A stretch of DNA of 64,000 nt from Psychrobacter sp. APC 3281 (lineage in GTDB: Bacteria > Pseudomonadota > Gammaproteobacteria > Pseudomonadales > Moraxellaceae): assembly GCF_030407815.1 (NCBI RefSeq), contig NZ_JASDCS010000013.1, positions 1 to 64,000 of the forward strand, given 5' to 3'. Positions 1 to 9,620 of the stretch are shown here, one piece after another; the stretch's first letter is position 1; every line of letters starts with the position of its first letter. The notes beneath the pieces are model-generated. The model did no database searches. It was not told where the DNA came from and saw only the letters and a program-made list of their open reading frames with translations. A program made the translations under genes and the position numbers.

Positions 1-191
1 CGGTATTGACGGTGGAGCTTGGTTTGATTACGCCGCCAATGGGGATGAATATCTTCGTGATTAAGGCGATGGCACCGCACATTAAGCTGAGTGATATGTT
101 CCGAGGGGTGGCACCATTCATTGTCTCTGATGTGATTCGTCTGGTTATCTTGGTGATGTTCCCAGCCATCTCACTTGTGCTGTTGGGGTAG
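1..191 (+). CDS. TRAP transporter large permease (DctM family), C-terminal fragment
   Basis: Only the last ~62 residues are in the window; the gene enters from the left edge in the frame ending with TAG at 189-191. The fragment reads as a polytopic membrane protein: a PPMGMN motif typical of the final loops of DctM/TRAP large subunits, then a hydrophobic terminal helix (IRLVILVMFPAISLVLLG). The family moves organic acids such as C4-dicarboxylates together with Na+ across the inner membrane, with a DctQ small subunit and a periplasmic binding protein; those genes would lie upstream. The substrate cannot be told from this piece. Confidence 0.8.
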   Translation, partial: VLTVELGLITPPMGMNIFVIKAMAPHIKLSDMFRGVAPFIVSDVIRLVILVMFPAISLVLLG

Positions 192-239
192 CGGAATATA
201 AACTGAAACTTAAACCATAGTTTATAGAGTTATTGTATG

Positions 240-274
240 AAGCCATATTGCTAATAAAGCAGTGTGGCTTTTTT
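240..274 (+). terminator. Rho-independent terminator after the TRAP permease
   Basis: Arms AAGCCATATTGC and GCAGTGTGGCTT pair imperfectly around a 7-base loop, followed by TTTTTT. It lies about 50 bases after the TRAP stop codon. Confidence 0.7.
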
Positions 275-436
275 AGTGTCTGATATTTTGACTAAGAATT
301 AAGAGAGGAACATTTTACAAACTCACAATCTACGATGCTGCGTGATGGTAACTTTTCTTAGTGTTATAAAGGCTTGTGAATGTAGTAAACTGGTTTTCAT
401 TCATTTTCCTATATAACTTTATAAGTAGAGATAGTC

Positions 437-1489
437 ATGGCTGTCGATTTTAGTAATACGCTTATCGTCGCAATTTCTGCGACGGCACTTTTTGATTTGA
501 CTGAGTCAGAAAACTATTTGCTAGAGCTGCTAGAGCAACGACCTTCAAGTGCTATAAAAGAATTTAGGGAGTACATGACCGAGCGTGAAAATGATCCTTT
601 GAATATTGGTGCAGGTTATCCGCTAATTAAAGCATTATTAAACGTAAATAAGTATTCTGATAATAGCGATGGACAGGATTCAGACATTGAAACACCATTG
701 GTCGAAGTCGTTATCGTCTCAAAAAGTAGTCCAGACACTGGTATTCAGGTACTTAATGCAATTCTAGAACATGATATTAATATCTCTCGTTCTGCTTTTG
801 TTTCAGGTAGCCCTGTTGCGCCTTATATCAAAGACTTTAACGTTGACCTATTCTTGACCACCAATCGCGACGATGCCCAGCAAGTGGCGGATGCCAATAT
901 CTGTGCCTGTGCCATACTAGACGCTACGCCTGTGAATACTTATGAGCTGGATACTGAGCAGCTGCGCATTGCCTTTGACGGGGATGCGGTGCTTTTTGAT
1001 GATTCAGGTGAACTGCTATACAAACAAAAAGGACTGCGAGCCTTTCATGATCGTGAAGTACAAATGCGTGATTTGCCGATTGAAAAAGGCCCTTATGCTG
1101 AATTATTGATTAAATTATCAAATCTGCAAGAGCGCCTGCCTGCTAGTTTAAAATACTCGCCAATAAAAATTGCGCTAGTGACGGCGCGTAATGCACCAGC
1201 TGACTTACGGGCTATCAAGACACTACGAGAGTGGGGCGTGAATGTTGATATGGCGTTTTTTTTGGGAGGATTAGAGAAAACAGCAGTACTCAGAACATTT
1301 GCGCCACATATCTTCTTTGATGATTCAATCAAGCACATTGATGCGGCACGTCGCTTTATTCCTACGGCTTTGGTTCCTTATCATTCAACGTCGTTATTGC
1401 ATGGTGATAACTATCTCACTGCTGATGAGGATGCCTCATTGTTATCATTCAAACCTGCTGTACGCCCACTATTTGCTGTAAATCATTAA
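437..1489 (+). CDS. 5'-nucleotidase (PF06189 family)
   Basis: A 350-residue cytosolic protein. It begins with a hydrophobic strand and SATALFD, and contains the conserved segments RIAFDGDAVLFDD (mid-protein) and HIFFDDSIKHID (late), which fit a HAD-like fold 5'-nucleotidase of the PF06189 type related to cytosolic IMP/AMP nucleotidases. Known family role: dephosphorylation of nucleoside 5'-monophosphates. The ATG at 437 follows a weak AGAG ribosome site and no longer in-frame start is evident. It stands alone, with the rhomboid gene 40 bases downstream possibly co-transcribed. The family assignment is good; the preferred nucleotide is unknown. Confidence 0.8.
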   Translation: MAVDFSNTLIVAISATALFDLTESENYLLELLEQRPSSAIKEFREYMTERENDPLNIGAGYPLIKALLNVNKYSDNSDGQDSDIETPLVEVVIVSKSSPDTGIQVLNAILEHDINISRSAFVSGSPVAPYIKDFNVDLFLTTNRDDAQQVADANICACAILDATPVNTYELDTEQLRIAFDGDAVLFDDSGELLYKQKGLRAFHDREVQMRDLPIEKGPYAELLIKLSNLQERLPASLKYSPIKIALVTARNAPADLRAIKTLREWGVNVDMAFFLGGLEKTAVLRTFAPHIFFDDSIKHIDAARRFIPTALVPYHSTSLLHGDNYLTADEDASLLSFKPAVRPLFAVNH

Positions 1490-1529
1490 ATAGGCATAAA
1501 AAATTTAGATAATAAGGATAGGATGGTAT

Positions 1530-2135
1530 ATGAATTGGCAGCAGTTGCTTCACTTAATTGTCGTACGAATAAAGCAGGTCATCGGACTATATGCTTTTGT
1601 ACTTATACCGATGTGGGGCATGTTTTTTCTAAATGAAGTGGCCTTATTTGGTATGTGGAATATCTTTGGTATTGTACCGCGTGCTTTAGATGTGGGTAGT
1701 ATGATAGGGGTGTTTGCTTCATGGACCATGCATGGCAATTTGTCGCATTTGACTGGCAATACGGTGACGCTATTACAGATTTTGTTTTTGTTTGGACTGT
1801 TTGAGAAGAATGCTTATCGCACGGTAATTAAGCTAGTGGTTGCCTCAGGACTGGTTACTTGGGTTATCGGGTCGCCATCTTCTATCCATATCGGCGCATC
1901 AGGACTTTGTTTTGCAATGTTAGGTTATATGATAGGTGGGGCTATATTTGCGCGGCGCTGGGGTTATCTGATAGCTTGTATTGTCATGGGAACTGGCTAT
2001 TGGTTGACCATTAAGCAAGGATTGATGCCGCAACAAGGTATCTCGTTTGCGGCACATTTTGGTGGTTTGTGTGCTGGGCTATTGCTAGGAGCCAATTCAA
2101 AGCATACTTATTCAGCCGCTTCTCAACGCTATTAA
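1530..2135 (+). CDS. Rhomboid-family intramembrane serine protease
   Basis: A 201-residue membrane protein with about six hydrophobic segments. The rhomboid signature is visible: HLTGN (residues 73-77) in helix 2, the nucleophile serine in GASG (Ser124) and the base histidine in AAHFGG (His176). These proteases cut substrate transmembrane helices within the inner membrane. The ATG at 1530 is preceded by an AGGAT-like ribosome site. It follows the nucleotidase by 40 bases on the same strand. Length and catalytic residues suggest an active enzyme; the substrate is not inferable. Confidence 0.85.
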   Translation: MNWQQLLHLIVVRIKQVIGLYAFVLIPMWGMFFLNEVALFGMWNIFGIVPRALDVGSMIGVFASWTMHGNLSHLTGNTVTLLQILFLFGLFEKNAYRTVIKLVVASGLVTWVIGSPSSIHIGASGLCFAMLGYMIGGAIFARRWGYLIACIVMGTGYWLTIKQGLMPQQGISFAAHFGGLCAGLLLGANSKHTYSAASQRY

Positions 2136-2192
2136 ACGCAACTGGATATCAGTATTTAATGAACCAGAATTATCATATCAAGTGTTACTGTA

Positions 2193-2741
2193 TTAGACGC
2201 TTGTATCAGTACAGATTTTGATAAATAAAGGATCATCTGTAGTCAGCTCTCGCCATGCAGTAGTCTGTTTAACATGTTCATCCACCGTGAGCGTGCTACC
2301 TTTTTCTGGTATCACATAGTCCGCTCGTGCAGGTGTAGTACAGTCTATTACCTGTAAAATCTTTTGCACGCTTCTGCGTCTTTCAAACAAATATAAATTA
2401 ACTAAGTGCATGTCTGGATTGTCTGCATGCATGCTAGCATTGCCCGTATCTGCAGCAATAAAGCGTAAGACTTGCGGTTTAATATAAGACCACGGGCGAA
2501 ACCATTCTGTACTTTCTGCAGTTTTTATGACCTCAACACCATCCGGCAGCTGACGGACTTGCTGACCGTACCAGTTATATTCTTGATGTACCTGAAACCC
2601 AAAAATACCAATCGCAGCAAATAAGGGAATCAGCCACTTTGGCGCGCGCTTACCTGACAGTTTACAGAGGTGAGTTATGATCAGTGCCAATCCAGCCATG
2701 CCAAATGCGGCAGCTATGGTAGCGATAAACTCAAAAAGCAT
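2193..2741 (-). CDS. Putative inner-membrane protein of unknown function
   Basis: A 182-residue protein with two N-terminal hydrophobic segments (about residues 4-25 and 36-50) and then a ~130-residue soluble domain containing VHQEYNWYGQQV and DCTTPARADYV. The second helix is probably followed by a periplasmic domain. I recognise no domain. A good AAGGA ribosome site precedes the ATG at 2741. It converges with the rhomboid gene and lies upstream of nothing on its own strand. It may be a lineage-specific envelope protein; that is a guess from topology only. Confidence 0.6.
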   Translation of the reverse strand: MLFEFIATIAAAFGMAGLALIITHLCKLSGKRAPKWLIPLFAAIGIFGFQVHQEYNWYGQQVRQLPDGVEVIKTAESTEWFRPWSYIKPQVLRFIAADTGNASMHADNPDMHLVNLYLFERRRSVQKILQVIDCTTPARADYVIPEKGSTLTVDEHVKQTTAWRELTTDDPLFIKICTDTSV

Positions 2742-2910
2742 AAAATATTCCTTAATGCGCTAGGCACTTTTATTCAGGTATGTTCAATTGGACAAAGCAA
2801 AACTATAGTCTAACTATTATTTTAATAAGTGTTAGATAAAAAATCACTCACCAGCAGTGGCTGCCAGTGAGTGATATATAGTAACAGAAGACATATCATC
2901 ATTCGTCAGA

Positions 2911-4779
2911 TTAATGGTCGACCGCACCGCCTGCACCGCGTGGTGAGCGAACGCTTTCAACCAACTCTTGAATGTGTAGCGGTGGCGCTTTGGTCGCATA
3001 AGAAACGATGAATGCAACGATAAAGTTAAGCAGTGCACCAATCACACCGAATGACAGTGGTGAGATACCAAATAGCCAGTACTCCGCTGTATCAGGGAAG
3101 TTGGCAGTACCGCTGATGAAGAACCAACCTTTGAAGACGAAAATGTAAACCAAGATACTGATCAAACCTGTCAACATACCAGCGATAGCGCCAAGGTTGT
3201 TGATACGTTTTGAGAAAATACCCATCATTAGTGCAGGGAAGAGGGACGCACCAGCGATACCAAATGCCAATGCAACTACCTGTGCTGCAAACCCTGGTGG
3301 ATTCATACCTAAGTAAGTAGCAACTACAATCGCAATACCCATCGTAATACGTGCGACCTTGAGCTCTCCTTTGTCAGTAATGTTTGGATTGAGGTTTCGT
3401 TTGATTAAATCATGACTAATTGCTGACGAGATAGCGAGCAATAAGCCAGCAGCAGTTGATAGTGCAGCGGCTAGACCACCTGCGGCGATCAAACCAATTA
3501 CCCAAGATGGCAGTTGTGCAATCTCTGGATTGGCCAATACCAAGATATCAGCATTGACGTCGAGCTCGTTACCAGCCCAGCCTGCGTCTGCGAAGCGACC
3601 ATCAAGTTCTAGGTCATGTGCAGCACGTGCTGTCTCAACCGCAGTTGTTGCAGCGCCTACATCACCGCCTTCAGTCTGTGCATTGGTTAGAGCAACTTCT
3701 GCAGCGCCCAGTCCACTATCGTTGTACATCTGGATACGACCATCGTTATTAAGGTCAGTATATTTGATCAGGCCAGTATCTTCCCAAGTCCTCATCCAGT
3801 CTGGACGTTGGTCATAGTCGATAGCAGGCTCTGCAACACCTTGTGGATAGATAGTATCGATAAGGTTTAGACGTGCCATTGCGCCAACAGCAGGTGCTGT
3901 AAAGTACAATAATGAGATAAATACTAATGTCCAACCAGCGGTCCAACGTGCATCGGCAACCTTAGGAACGGTGAAAAAGCGAATAATAACGTGAGGTAGA
4001 CCAGCGGTACCAATCATGAGTGATAAGGTGAACAGCACCATGTTTAGCTTGTTAGGTACGTCAGCTGTATATGCTGTGAATCCCAAATCGGTCACGACTT
4101 GATCAAGCTTGGTTAAGATAGGGACGCCAGATTCGATATGGTTTGAAAATAAGCCCAAACCTGGAATTGGATTGCCGGTTAATTCAAGTGAGATAAAGAC
4201 AGCAGGAATGGTATAAGCAATCATTAGAACCACATACTGCGCAACCTGCGTGTAGGTAATCCCTTTCATACCGCCAAGAACTGCATAAAAGAATACAACA
4301 ACCGCCGCAATAATAAGACCTGTGTTGTTATCTACTTCTAAGAAGCGTGAAAATGCGACACCAGCACCTGTCATCTGACCGATAACGTATGTGGTAGAGG
4401 CAATAATCAAACAAACCACGGCAATCATTGCAGCCGTTTTTGAATAAAAGCGATCTCCAATAAAATCAGGCACCGTGAATTTGCCGAATTTACGTAAGTA
4501 AGGCGCCAGTAGCATGGCTAGTAGTACATAACCACCTGTCCAACCCATCAAATAGGTTGATGCGCCATAACCGCCAGCAGCAAGCAAACCTGCCATAGAA
4601 ATAAAAGATGCTGCACTCATCCAGTCAGCAGCTGTCGCCATACCGTTAACTACTGGATGTACACCGCCGCCCGCCACATAAAATTCACTGGTTGTCCCAG
4701 CCCGAGCCCAAATCGCAATACCAAAATACAGAGCGAAAGATAGGCCTACGAAAATAATATTAACTAAATACTGACTCAT
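2911..4779 (-). CDS. Sodium:solute symporter large subunit (ActP-like, VC_2705 subfamily)
   Basis: A 622-residue SSF-family transporter with about 13 membrane helices. Typical segments are visible: AGGGVHPVVNGMATAADWMS near residue 36, the FIGDRFYS segment near 106 and GMKGITYTQ near 170. A hydrophilic stretch at about residues 303-425 carries an EF-hand-like DLNNDGRI (342-349). Family members import acetate or related monocarboxylates with Na+. The DUF4212 gene ends 3 bases before this ATG, so the two are translationally coupled and probably form one two-subunit transporter. No acs gene is nearby, so acetate is only the most likely substrate. Confidence 0.88.
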   Translation of the reverse strand: MSQYLVNIIFVGLSFALYFGIAIWARAGTTSEFYVAGGGVHPVVNGMATAADWMSAASFISMAGLLAAGGYGASTYLMGWTGGYVLLAMLLAPYLRKFGKFTVPDFIGDRFYSKTAAMIAVVCLIIASTTYVIGQMTGAGVAFSRFLEVDNNTGLIIAAVVVFFYAVLGGMKGITYTQVAQYVVLMIAYTIPAVFISLELTGNPIPGLGLFSNHIESGVPILTKLDQVVTDLGFTAYTADVPNKLNMVLFTLSLMIGTAGLPHVIIRFFTVPKVADARWTAGWTLVFISLLYFTAPAVGAMARLNLIDTIYPQGVAEPAIDYDQRPDWMRTWEDTGLIKYTDLNNDGRIQMYNDSGLGAAEVALTNAQTEGGDVGAATTAVETARAAHDLELDGRFADAGWAGNELDVNADILVLANPEIAQLPSWVIGLIAAGGLAAALSTAAGLLLAISSAISHDLIKRNLNPNITDKGELKVARITMGIAIVVATYLGMNPPGFAAQVVALAFGIAGASLFPALMMGIFSKRINNLGAIAGMLTGLISILVYIFVFKGWFFISGTANFPDTAEYWLFGISPLSFGVIGALLNFIVAFIVSYATKAPPLHIQELVESVRSPRGAGGAVDH

Positions 4780-4782
4780 GGT

Positions 4783-5043
4783 CTATTCCTCATCTACGCC
4801 ATATTGTTTATCTAACTTATTCATACGCCATGCGTAGAAGAAAATTAAAATGATAAACACCCCTATAGAGCCTTGCTGAGCAAACCAAAAGCCCAAGTCA
4901 GTGCCGCCGACTTTGATGCCGGCTAAAAGAGGACGCAATAAAATAGCAAAACCATAAGAACATAGTGCCCAAACTACTAGGCTACCTAAGATGAGACGGA
5001 CATTGGCACGCCAATAACCGGATGGATCGTTATGATCTTTCAT
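4783..5043 (-). CDS. DUF4212 small subunit of the sodium:solute symporter
   Basis: About 86 residues starting at MKDHNDPSGYW; a strong AGGAG site lies just upstream of the ATG at 5043, so the longer reading from 5082 is less likely. Two hydrophobic helices (about residues 15-37 and 50-72) and a charged C-terminus match the DUF4212/TIGR03647 family. These proteins are encoded directly before VC_2705-type symporters and are taken to be their partner subunit. The 3-base gap to the symporter gene supports co-translation. Confidence 0.85.
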   Translation of the reverse strand: MKDHNDPSGYWRANVRLILGSLVVWALCSYGFAILLRPLLAGIKVGGTDLGFWFAQQGSIGVFIILIFFYAWRMNKLDKQYGVDEE

Positions 5044-5798
5044 AGGACAACTCCTTTTGTCTTCCCTAAAAAATACCAACAATATAAAAAGAACTGCGAT
5101 TATTTCTTACCATAAAAAGGATAAAAAATAATCAGGTACTGCTTTATATAGTGAAAACGATGATGCGTGATAGTACGTTGAATGCTCGGTAGTTCTTTAC
5201 TTCAAATAAAAGTAGTTAACTATTTAAGCATCGCATTGACTTAAACCATCGAATGGCAAAAATAACATTTCTTGAGGAAGACAGAAGGGGGGACTATCCA
5301 GTGTCTTTTTAACAATCTCGTCTTCCTGACAAGAGTTTTAATCTTTTTAACACGTTAACCTATTGTACTGCTTAGTAGCTTTGATAACCGTAAAACAGTC
5401 TAAACAGATATGGAATTCATATTAGCACGGTTTAATATAGATAATTGCAAATTACTGCGCATGAATAATAATTAAATTACTAAAAATTAGTTTGCTTAGC
5501 CTTCATTGAAAAACCCGACGTTACGGAAACGGTACGGCAATCGTGTAATTTGTGCGTTTAAATTATCACTTAATCTATTCTATATAAGATGAAACATAAG
5601 CATTATTTATTTTAAAAATAATTATATGAAGTCGATAAGCAAACGTGATGGTCGCATGTCGCTCAATATCTATATCATGCACGTGTCTTTTCGGTATCAG
5701 GTATTTTGTGCAAAGAACTTATATAGTCCATCGCCATCAAAATATGATATCGATATGGAATTTAAGTAACACATATAAAGAATGAATAAGGAGCCCAT
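5044..5798. other. Non-coding gap between two divergent transporter genes
   Basis: About 755 AT-rich bases between the DUF4212 gene (minus) and the AGCS gene (plus). It should contain both promoters. A near-repeat, GTTACGG then GGTACGG with AAAC between, lies around 5520-5535 and could be an operator. I see no convincing ORF, tRNA or long inverted repeat. Confidence 0.5.
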
Positions 5799-7295
5799 AT
5801 GAACGAAGGGATAATAGGTTGGTTTAATAACATCGTAAATTATGGTGTCGGTATTATCTGGGGTAACAATGACTGGCTGATTGCTAGCAACCCTTGGTAT
5901 GGATTACTGATGTTCTTACTAATTGGTGCAGGTCTCTACTTCACCATCGTGACACGTTTTATTCAGTTTCGTCATTTTGGTCATATGTGGAAGTTGCTAC
6001 GCGTGTCCAACCAAGGACGCAAAGATGGTGGTATTAGCTCATTTGAAGCATTGATGACGTCGCTGGCTGCGCGTGTTGGTACTGGTAACTTGGCAGGTGT
6101 GGCAATCGCAATCTATTTGGGTGGCCCAGGTGCTGTATTTTGGATGTGGATGACGGCACTTGTCGGTATGTCGACCAGCTTTATCGAGTCAACCTTAGCA
6201 CAGGCCTACAAAGTACCGCACAACGATAATGTGTACCGCGGTGGCCCTGCTTATTACATCGAAAAAGGTCTAGGCAAACGCTGGCTTGCCGTGTTTTTCT
6301 CATTATGTTTGTTAGTGGCCTTTGGTTTGGCGTTCAATGGCGTACAATCCAACACCATCGCTCAAGCGACCAATGAAGCCTTTGGTGTGCCAACGTGGAT
6401 GACAGGTTTGGTATTAGTTGTACTGGTAGCGCCAGTGGTATTCGGTGGTTTGCGTTCAGTAGCTCGTATCGCGGGTAAAATCGTACCAGTGATGGCTATC
6501 TTGTACATCTTACTAGCACTATTCATTATCGTGACTAACTTTAGTCAATTCCCAGCAGCGATCGCGTTGATTGTAAAATCAGCATTTGGCTTTGAGCAGG
6601 CGGCAGGCGGTGTCATCGGTTATGGTATTGCACAGGCGATGATTAACGGTATCAAACGCGGCTTGTTCTCTAACGAAGCAGGTATGGGTTCAGCACCGAA
6701 TGCTGCAGCAACGGCAAAGAGTCATCCTGATCACCCAGCAGTACAAGGTTTTATGCAGATGCTAGGCGTATTTATGGATACTCTTATCATTTGTACCGCA
6801 ACGGCATCAATTATTATCTTGTCTGGCGTGGTCGACCCTAATGTCGAGCAAGAAGGTATTCAGTTAACTCAGTTAGCCTTATCACAGTATGTGGGGGACC
6901 TAGGCGTGGTGTTCGTGGCGATTGCGATTTTCTTCTTCTCATTTACGTCTATCATCGCCAACTATAGCTACGGTGAGTCAAATCTTGAATTTATCTCTGG
7001 TGCCAAAAATGCCAAAGTAATGATTATGGTTTTCCGCTTCCTAGTGTTAGGTATGGTATTTATCGGCTCTGTTGCTAGTTTACCTGCTATATGGAACTTC
7101 GCTGACTTGTCTATGGGTCTGATGGCCTTAGTCAACTTAGTGGCTATCTTGCTGTTGTCTCCTGTAGCGCTAAGAATACTACGTGACTATGAGCGTCAGG
7201 TAAAAGAGGGTAAAACAGGCGATCAGATAAAGTTTGATCCTGATAACTTTGTAAAACTCAGAAATGAAGCCAACCGTGATGCTTGGACAGACTAA
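5799..7295 (+). CDS. Alanine/glycine:cation symporter (AGCS family)
   Basis: A 498-residue inner-membrane transporter with about 11 helices. Family landmarks include FEALMTSLAARVGTGNLAGV near residue 84 and NEAGMGSAPNAAATA near residue 294, the classic AGCS signature. Members import alanine or glycine together with Na+ or H+. AAGGAG lies shortly before the ATG at 5799. The gene stands alone with its own terminator. Length and signatures are complete; the exact amino acid is not evident. Confidence 0.92.
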   Translation: MNEGIIGWFNNIVNYGVGIIWGNNDWLIASNPWYGLLMFLLIGAGLYFTIVTRFIQFRHFGHMWKLLRVSNQGRKDGGISSFEALMTSLAARVGTGNLAGVAIAIYLGGPGAVFWMWMTALVGMSTSFIESTLAQAYKVPHNDNVYRGGPAYYIEKGLGKRWLAVFFSLCLLVAFGLAFNGVQSNTIAQATNEAFGVPTWMTGLVLVVLVAPVVFGGLRSVARIAGKIVPVMAILYILLALFIIVTNFSQFPAAIALIVKSAFGFEQAAGGVIGYGIAQAMINGIKRGLFSNEAGMGSAPNAAATAKSHPDHPAVQGFMQMLGVFMDTLIICTATASIIILSGVVDPNVEQEGIQLTQLALSQYVGDLGVVFVAIAIFFFSFTSIIANYSYGESNLEFISGAKNAKVMIMVFRFLVLGMVFIGSVASLPAIWNFADLSMGLMALVNLVAILLLSPVALRILRDYERQVKEGKTGDQIKFDPDNFVKLRNEANRDAWTD

Positions 7296-7333
7296 GCAGT
7301 ATTGATTGGTAAACATAGCTTGTTCTCAGCACT

Positions 7334-7374
7334 AAAAAACCGCCCGACTCTTATAAAGAGAAGGGCGGTTTTTA
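7334..7374 (+). terminator. Bidirectional terminator between the AGCS and ETF-QO genes
   Basis: AACCGCCC pairs with GGGCGGTT; an inner CTCTT/AAGAG extends the stem. There is an A-run before and a T-run after, so it can serve both converging genes. Confidence 0.85.
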
Positions 7375-7431
7375 TTGAAGTACAGTTTTAATGATATTAA
7401 CTGTACCAGCTCAAACCAGAATTATCCTGAT

Positions 7432-9216
7432 TTACATGTTTGGATAGTTAGGACCACCGCCACCTTCTGGCGTTACCCAAGTGATGTTCTGTGAAGGGTC
7501 TTTGATATCACAGGTCTTACAATGCACGCAGTTCTGTGCATTGATGACAAACTTAGCGCCCTCAGCGTCTTTGACCACTTCGTACACACCGGCTGGGCAG
7601 TATAAACGTGCAGGCTCAGCATACAACGGTAAGTTGATTGAAATAGGTACAGTCGGATCAGTAAGTTTTAGATGCGTTGGCTGATCTTCTGCATGGTTGG
7701 TATTAGAGATAAATACCGACGACAATTTATCAAATACCAACTTACCATCAGGCTTAAGATAAGTTGGTTGATAAGCATGATTAGCACGCTCCAACTGATC
7801 GTAATCTGGGGTATTGTCATGTAAAGTGAACGGCATTTTACCTTTTAACAAGTTGTGCTCGATAAAGGTGAAAGCGCCGCCCATGAACAGACCCATACGG
7901 TGAATCGCCGGTGAGAAGTTGCGCGACTCATAGTTATCTTGATACAACCATGACTCTTTGTACATTGTGCTATAAGCAACCACTTCATCATGCTGACGTT
8001 CAGCTTGCAGCGCCTCAAAAATAGCTTCGGCGGCGAGCATGCCTGACTTCATCGAGGTATGCGTGCCTTTGATTTTTGCTGGGTTTAAGAAACCAGCATC
8101 ATCACCTACCAACACGCCACCTGGGAAGGTGAACTTCGGTAGTGAGTTTAGACCACCTTTGGTCAACGCACGGGCGCCATAAGAAATACGCTTACCGCCT
8201 TCTAAAACATTTTTGATAACAGGGTGCGTTTTCAAGCGCTGCATTTCATCAAATGGAGACATATAAGGGTTGTGGTAAGACAAATCCGCCACAAGACCAA
8301 AGCTTACTTGGTTGTTTTCATCAAAGTATAACCACCAGCCACCAGTAGAGCCAGTTTCAGTCAATGGCCAGCCAAGACCATGCATGACAACGCCTTGCTC
8401 ATGCTTTTCAGGCTCAACTTCCCATAGCTCTTTTAGACCGATACCATAATGCTGAGGATCCGAATCTTTATCTAGATCAAAACGGCTGATTAAGCGTTTG
8501 CCTAAATGACCACGGCTACCTTCGGCAAAAATAGTGTATTTGGCAAGAAGCTCATAACCAGGCTCAAAGCTCGGCTTGGCTTCACCATTGGCGGCCACAC
8601 CCATATCACCCGTTAATACACCTCTGACCGAACCGTCGTCGTTGTATAAGATGTCATCGGCAGGGAAGCCTGGGAACATCATGACTTCAAGCTCTTCTGC
8701 CTGTACGGCCAACCAACGAACGACATTACCTAGCGAGACAATATAGTTGCCATCGTTGTGCATCGGACCTGGAATCAAAGAGTCAGGCACTTTAGTTGAG
8801 CGTGTGGCAGAGTTTAAATAATAGAAACGATCTTCTGTCGCTGGCACGTTAAGCGGTGCGCCTTTTTCTTTCCAGTCAGGGATTAGTTCATTTAGAGCGC
8901 GTGGCTCGATGACTGCACCAGACAACGTATGGGCACCAAACTCAGAGCCTTTTTCGACCACACAAACCATAAACTCATCATTACCAGCTTCAATAGCGAG
9001 CTGGCGCAAACGGATGGCAGCAGACAGACCTGCAGGTCCACCACCAACGATGATGACATCGAACTCCATTGATTCGCGTTCGACTTCAGGTTCCGCGGCA
9101 ACTGGCGCTACGACTGGTTCTGCTTTATCTAGCGTTGCGGTCTCTGTCGCTACTGGTGCGTCAGCATTCACAGTATTACCATCAATAACTGGCGTTTGAT
9201 TGTCTTGCTCTTGCAT
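7432..9216 (-). CDS. Electron transfer flavoprotein-ubiquinone oxidoreductase
   Basis: 594 residues. An FAD-binding GGGPAGLSAAIRLRQLA segment starts near residue 57; the C-terminus holds the iron-sulfur ligands (CPAG, then CVHCKTCDIKDP) expected for the 4Fe-4S cluster. The enzyme is a membrane-associated protein that passes electrons from reduced ETF, generated by acyl-CoA dehydrogenases, to ubiquinone. The first ~50 residues form an Ala/Val/Pro/Glu-rich low-complexity extension not needed by the family. An AGGAG site just before the ATG at 9216 supports that long start. It complements fadB/fadA elsewhere in the window. Confidence 0.93.
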   Translation of the reverse strand: MQEQDNQTPVIDGNTVNADAPVATETATLDKAEPVVAPVAAEPEVERESMEFDVIIVGGGPAGLSAAIRLRQLAIEAGNDEFMVCVVEKGSEFGAHTLSGAVIEPRALNELIPDWKEKGAPLNVPATEDRFYYLNSATRSTKVPDSLIPGPMHNDGNYIVSLGNVVRWLAVQAEELEVMMFPGFPADDILYNDDGSVRGVLTGDMGVAANGEAKPSFEPGYELLAKYTIFAEGSRGHLGKRLISRFDLDKDSDPQHYGIGLKELWEVEPEKHEQGVVMHGLGWPLTETGSTGGWWLYFDENNQVSFGLVADLSYHNPYMSPFDEMQRLKTHPVIKNVLEGGKRISYGARALTKGGLNSLPKFTFPGGVLVGDDAGFLNPAKIKGTHTSMKSGMLAAEAIFEALQAERQHDEVVAYSTMYKESWLYQDNYESRNFSPAIHRMGLFMGGAFTFIEHNLLKGKMPFTLHDNTPDYDQLERANHAYQPTYLKPDGKLVFDKLSSVFISNTNHAEDQPTHLKLTDPTVPISINLPLYAEPARLYCPAGVYEVVKDAEGAKFVINAQNCVHCKTCDIKDPSQNITWVTPEGGGGPNYPNM

Positions 9217-9620
9217 ACCTACTCCTAAACTTTTAGTGGCTTATCTCAGGGCATCATTAGCTTAACAACTGAATAATAGACTTGCGGCGCTAACGTCACT
9301 CAGACATATGGCTGCCCGATAAAACTGTCTTTGCGGCATCAATTGACCCGTCATGGTTAATACCAATTTATCTAAGGATATCAACACATAACGCAAGATG
9401 TGTCATCAATACAACACCCACTTGACCATTTCAATAAAAAATCGTTACTCATTATAAAAGAAAAGTCCTACAAACACGATACGCATTTATGAGTATCGAT
9501 GCTAAGGTAATGCTAAGAAAATGAGGTTGTTATAACGATAAAGTTTCATCATACCTGAAACAAAAATTTATAGTAATAATAGATAAGCCAAACTTTGAAT
9601 ACTAAATAAAGGGATTAATA
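9217..9620. other. Non-coding gap with a small palindrome
   Basis: Divergent promoter region between the ETF-QO and DUF1285 genes. CGATAC (9477-9482) and GTATCG (9493-9498) form a 6-bp inverted repeat with a 10-base loop, a possible operator. I see nothing else. Confidence 0.4.
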
